Assembly (NCBI RefSeq): GCF_037479095.1
Contig: NZ_JBBGZW010000002.1
Span: 558,001-622,000 of the forward strand
Source: Pantoea nemavictus
Lineage (GTDB): Bacteria; Pseudomonadota; Gammaproteobacteria; Enterobacterales; Enterobacteriaceae
Direction of reading: 5' to 3'
DNA: 64,000 nucleotides
The position numbers were made by a program, and so were the translations under genes. Shown here piece after piece: positions 34,932 to 43,957 of the stretch; positions within the stretch are counted from its first letter, which is position 1, and every line of letters starts with the position of its first letter. Below the pieces are notes generated by a model. That model made no database searches. It worked only from the letters and a program-made list of their open reading frames with translations, and was not told the DNA's origin.

Positions 34932-35393
34932 ATGGCAGCACGGAAACATCATTATCAGGTCACGGTTCGCTGGACCGGCAATCGCGGCAACGGCACGGCA
35001 TCCTATACCGCTTACGATCGTAACGCAGAGCTGATTGTCGCAGGAAAAGAGACGGTGGCGTTGAGCGCCGATCCGGCATTTCGTGGCGATGCGGCGCGCT
35101 GGAATCCGGAAGAGTTACTGCTGGCTTCAGCCTCGGCCTGCCATAAATTGTGGTATCTGCATCTCTGTTCAGATGCCGGGATTGTGGTGGAAGCGTATGA
35201 AGATGCGGCAGAAGGCACCATGATTGAAGGAACGCGCGGTCGCTTTACCCAGATCATCCTGAAACCACGTATTACGCTGCGCGATCCGGCAGATGCGGAC
35301 CGCGCGCGTGCGCTACATCATCAGGCACATGAGGCCTGTTTTATCGCCAATTCACTTAACTTTCCGGTAACTTGCGCACCCGAGTTCAGTTAA
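34932..35393 (+). CDS. OsmC/Ohr family protein
   Basis: 153 residues. The peroxidatic cysteine region ELLLASASACHKLWYLHLC and the C-terminal HHQAHEACFIANSL with the second cysteine fit the OsmC/YhfA-like peroxidase fold. GAAAGGAG upstream. It follows the XRE-cupin gene by 38 bases on the same strand and may be co-transcribed with it. Likely reduces organic hydroperoxides. Confidence 0.83.
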   Translation: MAARKHHYQVTVRWTGNRGNGTASYTAYDRNAELIVAGKETVALSADPAFRGDAARWNPEELLLASASACHKLWYLHLCSDAGIVVEAYEDAAEGTMIEGTRGRFTQIILKPRITLRDPADADRARALHHQAHEACFIANSLNFPVTCAPEFS

Positions 35394-35394
35394 G

Positions 35395-36471
35395 TCAGGC
35401 CGCGCCGGCCAGCGAGGGTTGCCATAAGCGCACACCGTTGCGTCCGGCGCGTTTCACTTCGTATAGCGCCTCATCAGCATGTCGCAGCCATTGACGGATC
35501 GATTCCGCATGTGCCGCAGAAGCAATGCCAATACTCACCGAGCAATGAAACTCCGCTGAAGCCGGTAGGCGCACCTGCGCTATTTTCTCTTGCAAACGCC
35601 TGGCCAGCGCCACCACCGATTCGTCACTGGCATGGTGCACAATCACGCCCAGTTCATCGCCGCCAAAACGTGCTGGAATATCCTGCAATCCTACATGGTT
35701 ACGCAGCAACGCCGAGATCTCCGCCAACAGGAAATCGCCCGCCTCGTGGCCCCAGGTATCGTTTACCGATTTGAAATAATCGAGATCCATCAGCAACAAA
35801 TAGCCCGCGCTATCACCGCGCCGGGTACTGAGAAATTCGCTTTCCAGCCGACGTTCAAACAGGCGACGGTTAGGGATCTCCAGGCCCGGATCCATCAGCG
35901 CGATGCGCTCCAGCTCACGATTTCGTTTGCGCAGCTGCCAGGTAAGATTGTATGACGTGACGCTCAACACCAGCATGTAGCAGGTTGCCAGCGGCAACGT
36001 TAACCACACGGTTTGCGTGCTAAACGCCAGATGCACGCCTGCGCCATCCACCAGCCATACCAGCACAAACGCAAACAGAAAGGCCTGCATCGCGGCGATT
36101 AACTGTGCCGCGCCGCCTGCGGCATAGCGATCGGAGGCCAGCACCGCCATGATGATAAACGAGGGCAGCGGACTTAACGCCATCAGCGCCACCCAGATGC
36201 CGCCAAATGCGGCGTCGAGGGTGAGATTATGTCGCTCGCTGGTCGTGGAGTCTTCGGCGCGTAGCGCACGGCGATAAGCCAGCCACGGCCAGAAAAAGGC
36301 ATTCACGAATAACAGCGCGCTAAATCCCACGCTGCGATTCATCTCCATCAGCACCGATAGAATCGGGAAAAAACATAAAATCGTGCCGAGCTGACGCATG
36401 ATGAACATGCGACGTACGAAGCGTTGGGAACGCCGCTTCAAATGGCTATCGTCAGGTGAGTAGTAGTTCAT
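35395..36471 (-). CDS. MASE2-GGDEF diguanylate cyclase-like protein
   Basis: 358 residues: N-terminal MASE2-type membrane domain (about 20-175, several helices, similar in layout to AdrA/DgcC) and a C-terminal GGDEF domain. The active-site motif is GGDEL at 270-274, not GGDEF. The allosteric I-site RxxD is replaced by GLQD at 261-264, so product inhibition through that site should be absent. The DxLTGLxNRR motif reads DPGLEIPNRR. It ends 2 bases after the convergent OsmC stop. Confidence 0.87.
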   Translation of the reverse strand: MNYYSPDDSHLKRRSQRFVRRMFIMRQLGTILCFFPILSVLMEMNRSVGFSALLFVNAFFWPWLAYRRALRAEDSTTSERHNLTLDAAFGGIWVALMALSPLPSFIIMAVLASDRYAAGGAAQLIAAMQAFLFAFVLVWLVDGAGVHLAFSTQTVWLTLPLATCYMLVLSVTSYNLTWQLRKRNRELERIALMDPGLEIPNRRLFERRLESEFLSTRRGDSAGYLLLMDLDYFKSVNDTWGHEAGDFLLAEISALLRNHVGLQDIPARFGGDELGVIVHHASDESVVALARRLQEKIAQVRLPASAEFHCSVSIGIASAAHAESIRQWLRHADEALYEVKRAGRNGVRLWQPSLAGAA

Positions 36472-36602
36472 GCATGGGAGATATCAGGGCGACAAGAATT
36501 GCAGTTTAACGGGAAAAAGTAGCCGCGGATCGCTTTATTTTAAGAATATTTACCTTGCCATTTGTTGGCAGAACAAAAATCTCGCATTGTGTGCAAAAGA
36601 GA

Positions 36603-36638
36603 GGCAGTGGAGATCAATCTGGAGCGACGTCCACTGCC
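36603..36638 (-). terminator. Stem-loop after the chemoreceptor gene
   Basis: GGCAGTGGA and TCCACTGCC form a 9-bp perfect stem 8 bases after the stop. On the minus strand it is followed by a T-rich CTCTCTTTT. Probable intrinsic terminator. Confidence 0.6.
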
Positions 36639-36645
36639 CTGTTGC

Positions 36646-38481
36646 CTAGCGTGCCGCGCCCTGCAAGCGGAACTGCGCCACCAGCCGTTCCAGCATCATC
36701 GCCTGCTCTTCCAGCGAATTCGCCGAGTGTGAAGAGGCGCTTACTAGCGTGGCGTTCTGCTGCGTGGTGGTATCCAGCTCGCCGACCGCTCGGGCGATCT
36801 GCTCAATGCCGCGGCTCTGCTCATCGGACGCCGCTGAAATCTCCCCCATAATCTCATTCACGCGCGCAATGCTGCCGAGAATGTGATCCATGGTTTCACC
36901 GGCGCGCGCCACCTGCTGGTGGCCATTGCTGATGCGGCCCACCGATTCGCTGATGAGCTGCTCAATATCTTTAGCGGCACCGGCACTGCGCTGGGCCAGA
37001 TTACGTACCTCGCTGGCGACCACAGCAAAACCGCGTCCTTGTTCGCCGGCACGCGCCGCTTCCACCGCAGCGTTAAGCGCAAGGATGTTAGTCTGGAAAG
37101 CAATGCTGTTAATCACGGCGGTGATATCGGCGATTTTCTTCGAGCTTTCAGAGATTTCGCCCATGGTATTCACCACATCGCGCACCGCGATGCCGCCTTT
37201 ATTGGCATTGTGTGAGGCTTCAGCGGCGATCTGGCTCGCCTGACGCGCATTCGCGGCGTTATTTTTCACCGTGGCGGTGAGCTGTTCCATGCTGGCGGCC
37301 GTTTGCACCACCGCCGCAGCCTGTTGCTCGGTGCGCGATGACAAATCCAGGTTACCCTGATTAATCGCGCTGGCCGCCTGCGATACGCTACTGACACTGC
37401 TCAACACATCGCCAATCATGCTGCGCAGGCGTTCGTTCATGCGCCCCATCGCCGAAGTCAATTTACCTAATTCATCATGCCGGTCAGTAGCAAACTGCGA
37501 ACTGAGATCGCCATTGGCGATACGCTCCGCCAGTTCCAGGTTGTGGAAAACCGGACGCGTAATCTGGCGAATGATGTACCACGCCACCAAAACGCCAAAC
37601 AGAATGGCCAGGCCACCTATCAGAAGCGAAATCGCCGCCGAGCCGTTGGCCAGTTCATCGTTACGCGCTTTAACGATGGTAATAATCTGTTTGATTGCGG
37701 CGCTGCTCTTATCGCCCGCCACTTTAACGGTGTCTTCCGCGCTACGCAGTTGCCCATAGGCATCTGCCGCTTGCAGGCTCAAACTTTTGAATTTTTCTGT
37801 CTCATTCCACAGCGCGTTAAATTCACCCTGCTGTTCTGGCGGCAGCTGTGCCAGTAAAGCTTTCATACCTTGATCGGCCTGCTGGAAATGGTTCTCCAGC
37901 GTTTTACGCAGCGCATCGCTGACGTTAAAGCGCAACGCCCACGCCTCTTCACGGACATTACTGATGGCAAAAAGCTGCTGATAAATTTGGTTGGTGAGAT
38001 CGGGATTGGTGACGGGAGTGCGAATAAGTTGGGTGTAGCGTGACGTCATATCCTGCTGACTTAAGCTATCAAGCTGCGAGCGCAGGCTGTTGAGTTGCTG
38101 CGTGGCCTGCGTCATTGCGCCGATACTGTTGTGGAAACTGGCGAGATGCGTCGTCAATTCATCAACCCGCTCTTTGGCACCTTCTGTCCAGGAGAGCTGT
38201 TTCGCTTCACTCGTCAACTGTTGCGCGTGAGTGACGTAGTTCGCCATGACCTGACCGGATTTGTCATCACCATAAAGATATTTGAGGCGATTAATTTTGG
38301 CCTGAAACACTTCAATATTGATGTCATAAATCAGGTTGGTTTTCTGATAGATGTCATGAATGGCGTTAAAGCGCTGCACGCTTAATCCGGTGGCTAGCGC
38401 CACTAACAACAGTACGATGCCGAATCCTGCCGACAACTTACGGGTAATGCGCACATTACGTAAACGGGATACCAGCCCCAT
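36646..38481 (-). CDS. Methyl-accepting chemotaxis protein
   Basis: 611 residues: first membrane segment about 15-35, a helical periplasmic sensor of about 250 residues (HBM-like four-helix pattern), second membrane segment about 287-312, HAMP, and a long cytoplasmic coiled coil with the conserved hairpin tip ADITAVINSIAFQTNILALNAAVEAARAGEQGRGFAVVASEVR. It ends RLQGAAR and lacks the NWETF-type CheR tether of Tsr/Tar. Ligand unknown. Confidence 0.92.
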   Translation of the reverse strand: MGLVSRLRNVRITRKLSAGFGIVLLLVALATGLSVQRFNAIHDIYQKTNLIYDINIEVFQAKINRLKYLYGDDKSGQVMANYVTHAQQLTSEAKQLSWTEGAKERVDELTTHLASFHNSIGAMTQATQQLNSLRSQLDSLSQQDMTSRYTQLIRTPVTNPDLTNQIYQQLFAISNVREEAWALRFNVSDALRKTLENHFQQADQGMKALLAQLPPEQQGEFNALWNETEKFKSLSLQAADAYGQLRSAEDTVKVAGDKSSAAIKQIITIVKARNDELANGSAAISLLIGGLAILFGVLVAWYIIRQITRPVFHNLELAERIANGDLSSQFATDRHDELGKLTSAMGRMNERLRSMIGDVLSSVSSVSQAASAINQGNLDLSSRTEQQAAAVVQTAASMEQLTATVKNNAANARQASQIAAEASHNANKGGIAVRDVVNTMGEISESSKKIADITAVINSIAFQTNILALNAAVEAARAGEQGRGFAVVASEVRNLAQRSAGAAKDIEQLISESVGRISNGHQQVARAGETMDHILGSIARVNEIMGEISAASDEQSRGIEQIARAVGELDTTTQQNATLVSASSHSANSLEEQAMMLERLVAQFRLQGAAR

Positions 38482-38697
38482 GTTCCCTACTCCTGCGTTT
38501 GTTGTTTTTGTAGATTTGTAAGGGAGTTATCGGAACACGGCGGAAAATATTTATTAGGGATTGCGTTAAAAGTGATTGCAGGATGTGACGCACTTCTGAA
38601 AGCGGGCCGTGCGAACTAAAACATATAATTTTTATACCATTAGATGATTAGACTGAAACCCATTTTTAAGAACATCAACCCAAACGCAGGAAAGATG

Positions 38698-39093
38698 TTA
38701 TAACCGCTTTTTTATCACCTCAATCAGCGATGTGGTAGAAATAGTCGGTGTGCGCTCTAGATAAACGACTTCAGCCAGCGATGAGAAGTGGTCAAACTTG
38801 CCTTTCCAGTCATCACCCATAACTAAAATATCTGCGTTATATTGTTTAATATAGTCAGGCTTTAACTCCAAAGACTCTTCCAGAAAAACCTCATCAACAT
38901 ACTTCATGCTCGCGATTATTGATAACCTGTCACTCTCTTCATAGATCGGATAGCGTGCTTTTTTATGGAAATTCAGTGCATCTGATGAAACTCCCACAAT
39001 CAACCGATCGCCCAGCATTTTTGCGCGTCGCAAAATATTCAGATGCCCTACATGGAAAACGTCAAAGGTGCCAAAGGTAATAATTATTTTCAT
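38698..39093 (-). CDS. TagD-like cytidylyltransferase
   Basis: 131 residues. Nucleotidyltransferase motif HVGH at 14-17 in FGTFDVFHVGHLNILRRAK and a C-terminal RTPTISTTSLI, the RTxGISTT motif with T for G. The family makes CDP-glycerol from glycerol 3-phosphate or a similar CDP-alcohol for surface polymers. No glycan genes adjoin it, and its low GC content and AT-rich surroundings suggest transfer or a remnant of a larger locus. Confidence 0.85.
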   Translation of the reverse strand: MKIIITFGTFDVFHVGHLNILRRAKMLGDRLIVGVSSDALNFHKKARYPIYEESDRLSIIASMKYVDEVFLEESLELKPDYIKQYNADILVMGDDWKGKFDHFSSLAEVVYLERTPTISTTSLIEVIKKRL

Positions 39094-39301
39094 TTCATAG
39101 CCGATTGAAAGAGAGAACAGATAACCTCTTATTTCATCGTGAAAATCATTTCACGCGTCGGAGGTACATCCAACATTACTCCAATCTTTGCAATTTATAT
39201 GCCATAAAAATAAAAGATTATTTTCAATGACATAGAGTTTTAATTTTAACTTTATAGGAAGAAGTTTTTCCTTGAAAAGGAATTAAACACTAGCGGATTT
39301 A

Positions 39302-39379
39302 AGGGGGAGGATGTCAAAACTTCACCATGTAAAATGCATAGAATTTCATTGTGATTAACCACATCTGCCAACCTCCCCT
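39302..39379. repeat. Inverted repeat in the AT-rich gap
   Basis: AGGGGGAGG (39302-39310) and CCTCCCCT (39372-39379) can pair over 8 bp around a loop of about 60 bases. It lies in the 495-base gap 39094-39588, which has no convincing gene on either strand. Confidence 0.3.
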
Positions 39380-39508
39380 GATTAAACAATGCATTTGCAG
39401 AAGTCAAAATTCGTCGCTATTCAATCTGTGCATTAAAGTATGTTGTAACTATATGGCGTAATTTTGATGAAGGGAGAATTTCAGAACTTTATCTTTGCTT
39501 ATTTCCAA

Positions 39509-39590
39509 CCACATCAATCAGTTATAGCCCTTCCGATGTGGCGATTTCAGGCTGAAACCGCCCATGCCAAGGCACGGGCGGTACTTTTTT
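39509..39590 (+). ncRNA. Candidate plus-strand structured RNA ending in an orphan terminator
   Basis: Hairpin CCACATC (39509-39515)/GATGTGG (39535-39541), then TTTCAG-G-CTGAAA, then a long stem ACCGCCC-A-TGCC-AA-GGCA-C-GGGCGGT (39557-39582) followed by ACTTTTTT to 39590. This is a strong intrinsic terminator facing right, but no plus-strand gene lies upstream within 3 kb. Its T-run overlaps the stop codon of the convergent alcohol dehydrogenase. The 5' end is not visible. Confidence 0.4.
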
Positions 39591-40638
39591 ACCAGTGAGT
39601 CGCTTGCATATCGATAACGAAGCGATACTTCACCTCGCCTTTCAGCATACGTGCAAAGGCCGTTTCAATCTCTTCACCGGCAATCAGTTCGATATCGGCG
39701 GTAATGTTATGCTTGCCGCAGAAATCCAGCATTTCCTGGGTTTCCTGAATGCTGCCAATCGAAGAACCGCTGATGCTTAATCGACGATTTACCATTGGCG
39801 TCACGTTAGGCGACTGATGCGGTTGCTCCGGAATCCCCACCAGCACTAAACGGCCGTTGGTTTTCAGCGTGGCGAGATAAGGATCGAGATCGTGTGGTGC
39901 AGAAACGCAGTCAACGATGAAATCCAGTGACGTTTGCGCGGCAGCCATCTGCTGCGCATCACGGGAAACGACGACGCGCTTCGCTCCTAAGCGCAATGCG
40001 TCCTCACCTTTAGCAGGCGAAGTAGTAAATAGCGTGACCTCTGCGCCCATCGCGCTCGCCAATTTAACCGCCATATGACCCAAGCCGCCCAAACCGACTA
40101 CGCCAACTTTATCACCGGCTTTGACATTAAAGTGACGCAGCGGTGACCACACCGTTACACCGGCACACAGCAGCGGCGCAACGCCGGCTAACGGCAATGT
40201 CTGCGGTACCGAAACCACAAAATGCTGATCAACCACCACGTTTTGCGCATAACCGCCCCAGGTGCTGTCGCCGGTGTATTTATCGATACCGTTGTAAGTC
40301 GCGACGAAACCGGATTCGCAATACTGCTCTTCTTTCTGCTGGCAGAAATGGCATTCACGGCAGGAATCCACCATCACGCCCACGCCTACCACATCGCCGG
40401 CTTTAAAATTCGTCACATCAGTACCGGTTTCCACCACACGTCCGACGATTTCATGGCCCGGCACCAGCGGATAACGGCTTACCGCCCATTCGTTACGTGC
40501 CATATGCAAATCGGAGTGGCATACGCCACAGTAGAGAATTTCAATTTTGACATCCTGCTGCTGCAGCGGACGCAGCGCAATCTGACTGGATGAGAGAGGT
40601 TTGGTCGCGTCGTGCGCCACTAATGCATTGATTTTCAT
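39589..40638 (-). CDS. Zinc-dependent alcohol dehydrogenase (cinnamyl alcohol dehydrogenase/YahK type)
   Basis: 349 residues. Catalytic zinc residues C40 (CGVCHSD), H62 and E63 (GHE), structural zinc cysteines C93, C96, C99, C107. Rossmann motif GVVGLGGLGHMAVK. An NADPH-dependent aldehyde reductase like YahK is the best guess. It is divergent from an HxlR gene, with a palindrome between, so it is probably induced by aldehydes or similar compounds. Confidence 0.88.
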   Translation of the reverse strand: MKINALVAHDATKPLSSSQIALRPLQQQDVKIEILYCGVCHSDLHMARNEWAVSRYPLVPGHEIVGRVVETGTDVTNFKAGDVVGVGVMVDSCRECHFCQQKEEQYCESGFVATYNGIDKYTGDSTWGGYAQNVVVDQHFVVSVPQTLPLAGVAPLLCAGVTVWSPLRHFNVKAGDKVGVVGLGGLGHMAVKLASAMGAEVTLFTTSPAKGEDALRLGAKRVVVSRDAQQMAAAQTSLDFIVDCVSAPHDLDPYLATLKTNGRLVLVGIPEQPHQSPNVTPMVNRRLSISGSSIGSIQETQEMLDFCGKHNITADIELIAGEEIETAFARMLKGEVKYRFVIDMQATHW

Positions 40639-40714
40639 ACTGCCTCCAAAATGGGCTGGCGTTAGCTAACTGAAGGCGGCAGACTATAGTGAACATGGTG
40701 CAGAATTGATAGTA

Positions 40715-40730
40715 GTTACCATTTGGTAAC
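40715..40730. promoter_or_regulatory. HxlR-type palindromic operator
   Basis: GTTACCATTTGGTAAC: perfect 7-bp arms around TT, between the divergent dehydrogenase (start 40638) and HxlR gene (start 40750). Position and symmetry suit an autoregulated divergent pair. Confidence 0.7.
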
Positions 40731-40749
40731 CATACAGGAGGCGCATACG

Positions 40750-41181
40750 GTGCCCGCAATCGTTGACGGTAAACTATTTTTTTATGCGGATTCGCCGCCG
40801 CGACGCTTAATGGATCTGTTTTCTGTGAAATGGAGCAGCATGGTGCTGCATGCGTTGTATCACTGGCCGAATCACCGCGCACGCACCGGTGAGTTACAGC
40901 GCAGCCTGCAGGGGATATCGAAGAAGATGCTGTTTCAAACGTTGAAAGAGCTGGAGCAGCGCGGGCTAATCGCCCGCCATGTCTATGATGTGATACCGCC
41001 GAAAGTGGATTACCGCTTAACGCCGCTCGGCATGACGTTCGCGGCACCGATTGAGCAGATGTATCAGTGGGGGCTGGAAAATCAGGCGGCGCTGGATGAA
41101 ATGGAAACCTGCTATCGCCACGCTAAGAACGCTTCATCAGTCGAGCCACACAATCACGATCGCGCTGCTGACGCGGATTAA
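40750..41181 (+). CDS. HxlR family transcriptional regulator
   Basis: 143 residues from GTG 40750, which has AGGAGG 8 bases upstream; a TTG at 40723 would lie inside the operator. Winged-helix HxlR signature FSVKWSSMVLHALYHWPNHRARTGELQRSLQGISKKMLFQTLKELEQRGLI and DYRLTPLG. Some HxlR proteins sense aldehydes or quinones through cysteine. Its 3' end overlaps the convergent XRE gene by 59 bases. Confidence 0.85.
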   Translation: MPAIVDGKLFFYADSPPRRLMDLFSVKWSSMVLHALYHWPNHRARTGELQRSLQGISKKMLFQTLKELEQRGLIARHVYDVIPPKVDYRLTPLGMTFAAPIEQMYQWGLENQAALDEMETCYRHAKNASSVEPHNHDRAADAD

Positions 41182-41947
41182 ATACCACCAGACTCAAGCC
41201 GGGTTTGCCCTCCACGGCAAAGGTGCTGTACTCCAGCTCCAGCACGCCTTCGTCCGGCAGCCACAACTGTTTGATGCCTTCGCCATGCTGGCTAACTTCC
41301 TGCGATTGCCATAGCTGGCGGAAGGTTTCGCTCATTTCGCTCAGCTCCTCTACCAGCGCGCGCACATGCTCGCTGGCACCGGTGCGCGCCACGTCCGCAC
41401 GGAAGTTGGCCACCATGCCGCGAGTGACCTGATGCCAATCGGGTAAACGTTTTTTCATCTCTTCGTTGCGGAACATCATCAGCAAAATGTTGCGCTGTTC
41501 CGGCGGCAACTCGGCGTAATCCACAAACACTTTGGTGGCGGCACGATTCCACGCCACCACTTGCCACTCAGCGGTCTTCACCAGCGCGGGCGTGTGTTCC
41601 ATGCTGTCGAGCACGCGTTGCAGCGAAGGCGAAACGTCTACGCCTGCTTGCCAGGTCACGCCCGGCAGCCGGTTCTGCGCCAGCAAAAACAGGTGATCGC
41701 GCTCAGCAGCGCTCAATTCTAATGCTTTGGCCAGGCGTTCCAGCACCTCTTCGGAGGGCGCGCCACCTCTGCCCTGCTCCAGCCACGTGTACCATGTGGT
41801 ACTGACGCAGGCGCGCACCGCCACTTCTTCCCGACGCAGGCCCGGCGTACGACGGCGGAGCAGCGTGTAACCGAGTTTCGCTGCATCCAGCCGCTGGCGG
41901 CGTTCACGCAGATAGTTGCCGAGCACATTGTCATCTTGCTGAGTCAT
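41123..41947 (-). CDS. XRE regulator with MmyB-like ligand-binding domain
   Basis: 274 residues: HTH_31 domain (LGNYLRERRQRLDAAKL...TPGLRREEVAVRACVSTTWYTWLEQGRGGAPSEEVLERLAKAL) and a C-terminal MmyB-like PAS-fold domain (WQVVAWNRAATKVFVDYAELPPEQRN). Such proteins commonly control an adjacent short-chain or atypical dehydrogenase gene, here the divergent gene at 42051. The 59-base tail overlap with HxlR is coding in both genes. Confidence 0.87.
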   Translation of the reverse strand: MTQQDDNVLGNYLRERRQRLDAAKLGYTLLRRRTPGLRREEVAVRACVSTTWYTWLEQGRGGAPSEEVLERLAKALELSAAERDHLFLLAQNRLPGVTWQAGVDVSPSLQRVLDSMEHTPALVKTAEWQVVAWNRAATKVFVDYAELPPEQRNILLMMFRNEEMKKRLPDWHQVTRGMVANFRADVARTGASEHVRALVEELSEMSETFRQLWQSQEVSQHGEGIKQLWLPDEGVLELEYSTFAVEGKPGLSLVVFNPRQQRDRDCVARLMKRS

Positions 41948-42050
41948 GCCTTTATCCTGTTAGTGCGTATACCTGTATAAGCTCACGACTTTTCGCCGCC
42001 ACGCAGACTTTTATGATAGTGCTTCAACTTTGAAAAAGGGGAGCACGATT

Positions 42051-42938
42051 ATGCGAATTTTTGTGACTGGGGCGAGCGGATTTATTGGTTCCGCCATTGT
42101 GAAAAAACTGCAGGCACGAGGCGCTGAAGTGCTGGGTTTAGCACGCAGCGAAGCTTCAGCAGAGAAATTACATCAGCAAGGTGTGCAGGTAATACGCGGT
42201 GAGCTGGAAGATCTCGCCAGCTTACGCAGTGCGGTAGAGCAAAGCGACGGCGTCATTCATGCCGGATACATCCACGATTTTAGCCGCATGGATCATGCTG
42301 CCGAAGTCGATCAACGCGCTATTCTGGCAATGGGCGACGTGCTGGCTGGCTCCAATCGCCCGCTGATTGTCACCACCGGCACCGCGTTAGTCGCACCGGG
42401 ACAACTCGCCACCGAACAGATTCGTCCGGCAGCGGGCGCACATCCACGGTCTAATTCTAACGTCGCCGCATTGGCGCTAGCCGATCGCGGTGTGCGCGTG
42501 GCGTTAGTTCGCTTGCCGCCGACGGTGCATGGTGCGGGCGACCATGGTTTTATCCCGATGATCATCAATATGGCGAAGGAAAAAGGCGCAGCGGTGTATG
42601 TCGGCGAAGGAGAAAATCATTGGCCTGCGGTGCATCGCGACGATGCCGCCGAGCTATTTTGCCTTGCCGCCGAACAGGCTGAACCGGGTGCCATTCTGCA
42701 TGCCGTGCAGGAGGAAGGTATACCGTTTCGGCAGATTGCCGAAACTATCGGTGCGGGATTAGCGCTGCCGGTGAAGAGCCTGACGCTGGAAGAAGCCAAA
42801 ACCTGGCTGGGCTGGATGGCTTTCTTTGCGTCGGCTGATAATCCTTCATCCAGTGCGTGGACGCGCCAGACATTTAACTGGCAGCCAAACGGACCGGGTT
42901 TACTGCAGGATATGCGTGAGGCGGGATATTTTAGTTAG
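42051..42938 (+). CDS. NAD-dependent epimerase/dehydratase-type extended SDR
   Basis: 295 residues from ATG 42051, which has GGGGAG 7 bases upstream. Extended-SDR Rossmann motif MRIFVTGASGFIGSAIV. The usual YxxxK is not obvious: the corresponding segment reads AGAHPRSNSN, so catalysis may be atypical, as in many NAD(P)H-binding YwnB/atypical SDRs. Divergent from the MmyB-like regulator. Substrate unknown. Confidence 0.82.
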   Translation: MRIFVTGASGFIGSAIVKKLQARGAEVLGLARSEASAEKLHQQGVQVIRGELEDLASLRSAVEQSDGVIHAGYIHDFSRMDHAAEVDQRAILAMGDVLAGSNRPLIVTTGTALVAPGQLATEQIRPAAGAHPRSNSNVAALALADRGVRVALVRLPPTVHGAGDHGFIPMIINMAKEKGAAVYVGEGENHWPAVHRDDAAELFCLAAEQAEPGAILHAVQEEGIPFRQIAETIGAGLALPVKSLTLEEAKTWLGWMAFFASADNPSSSAWTRQTFNWQPNGPGLLQDMREAGYFS

Positions 42939-42953
42939 CCTGTCTTAGGCATT

Positions 42954-42981
42954 GAAGCGGCGCAATGTATTGCGCCGCTTC
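42954..42981. repeat. GC-rich palindromic intergenic unit (28 bp)
   Basis: GAAGCGGCGCAAT and ATTGCGCCGCTTC are perfect 13-bp arms separated by GT, between convergent genes. It shares the GCGGCGC core with the larger palindrome at 54051-54104, so both may belong to one REP-like family. It may also serve as a terminator. Confidence 0.65.
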
Positions 42982-43008
42982 AGGATGTGCAGTGAATGAA
43001 CAGCGTAC

Positions 43009-43830
43009 TTAACTAAATGGCTCTTCGCGCGCCAGCAGGCGGGCTATCACATTCAGTGCGCCTTCATCATTATTGCCTTCGGTTCTGTAACGCGATACCG
43101 CGCTCACCGGTGCGGCGGCGTTAGCCATTGAGAAGCTATAACAGGCCTGACGCATCATTTCGATGTCGTTGGCACTGTCACCAATTGCTACCACTTCACA
43201 ATCATCAATACCCCATTTTTCCTGCAGCAATGCGATGCCGTGTGCTTTATGGCAGCCAGGAATGATCAGGTCGACAAAGCCAAATCCGCTGGAAACCGGA
43301 TGCATAATGTTTTCAATCGCGCCCAGTTCGGCGTGCAGGCGCTCCATCAAAGCCTCTACGCCTTCATGCGCCAGATTCAGGGAAAACTTGAAGATGGTGT
43401 CATCGATATCGTAAAGATTGTCGCGCTTTTCCAGGCGATGGTAGTGATTTGCCAACATGCCAATCACCTCATCGGGCATCGATGTGTGCACATAGGCGCC
43501 GTTACGACCGCACACTACCGTGCTAATGTCCGGCTCTTTGGCCAAAATATCGAGGATTTGATGCACACGCTCCGGGGCCAGTTCGCCGCAGAAGATCTCT
43601 TCATTATTATCAGAAACCCAGGCGCCGTTTTCCGCTACAAAGGCGATCTCATCTTTGATATCAGGAAAATAGCGCTGCAGTTGATAATATTGATTGCCGC
43701 TGGCGACCACGAAACGAATGCCCTTCTCTTTCAACAGCGCATACTGACGCGCAAAGCGTTGCACGTTGTACTGCTTATTGTCGTCGAGAAACGTTCCATC
43801 CATGTCCACTGCAATCATTTTCACTGCCAT
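43009..43830 (-). CDS. ybiV: HAD-family sugar phosphatase, YbiV/SupH type
   Basis: 273 residues, Cof-like HAD phosphatase. Motif I VDMDGTFLDD at 8-17, VVASGNQYYQLQRYFPDIKDEIAFVAENGAWV for motif II and the cap, motif IV AIGDSANDIEMM, and the ending EGALNVIARLL. The line-up with E. coli YbiV is close along the whole length. It hydrolyses sugar phosphates such as erythrose 4-phosphate or FMN-like substrates; the paralogue YbjI is an alternative. Confidence 0.85.
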   Translation of the reverse strand: MAVKMIAVDMDGTFLDDNKQYNVQRFARQYALLKEKGIRFVVASGNQYYQLQRYFPDIKDEIAFVAENGAWVSDNNEEIFCGELAPERVHQILDILAKEPDISTVVCGRNGAYVHTSMPDEVIGMLANHYHRLEKRDNLYDIDDTIFKFSLNLAHEGVEALMERLHAELGAIENIMHPVSSGFGFVDLIIPGCHKAHGIALLQEKWGIDDCEVVAIGDSANDIEMMRQACYSFSMANAAAPVSAVSRYRTEGNNDEGALNVIARLLAREEPFS

Positions 43831-43957
43831 TTTGCTCTCCCGTATTTGCTCGCCATTGGCTTTAAAAAGGTCTTTGTTAAGCTTACTCGCGGTGTGGATT
43901 ATTGAGAATGTGAATAATGAGTTTGATCACCGCTTTCAGAGATTTCCAGTCCATCTT

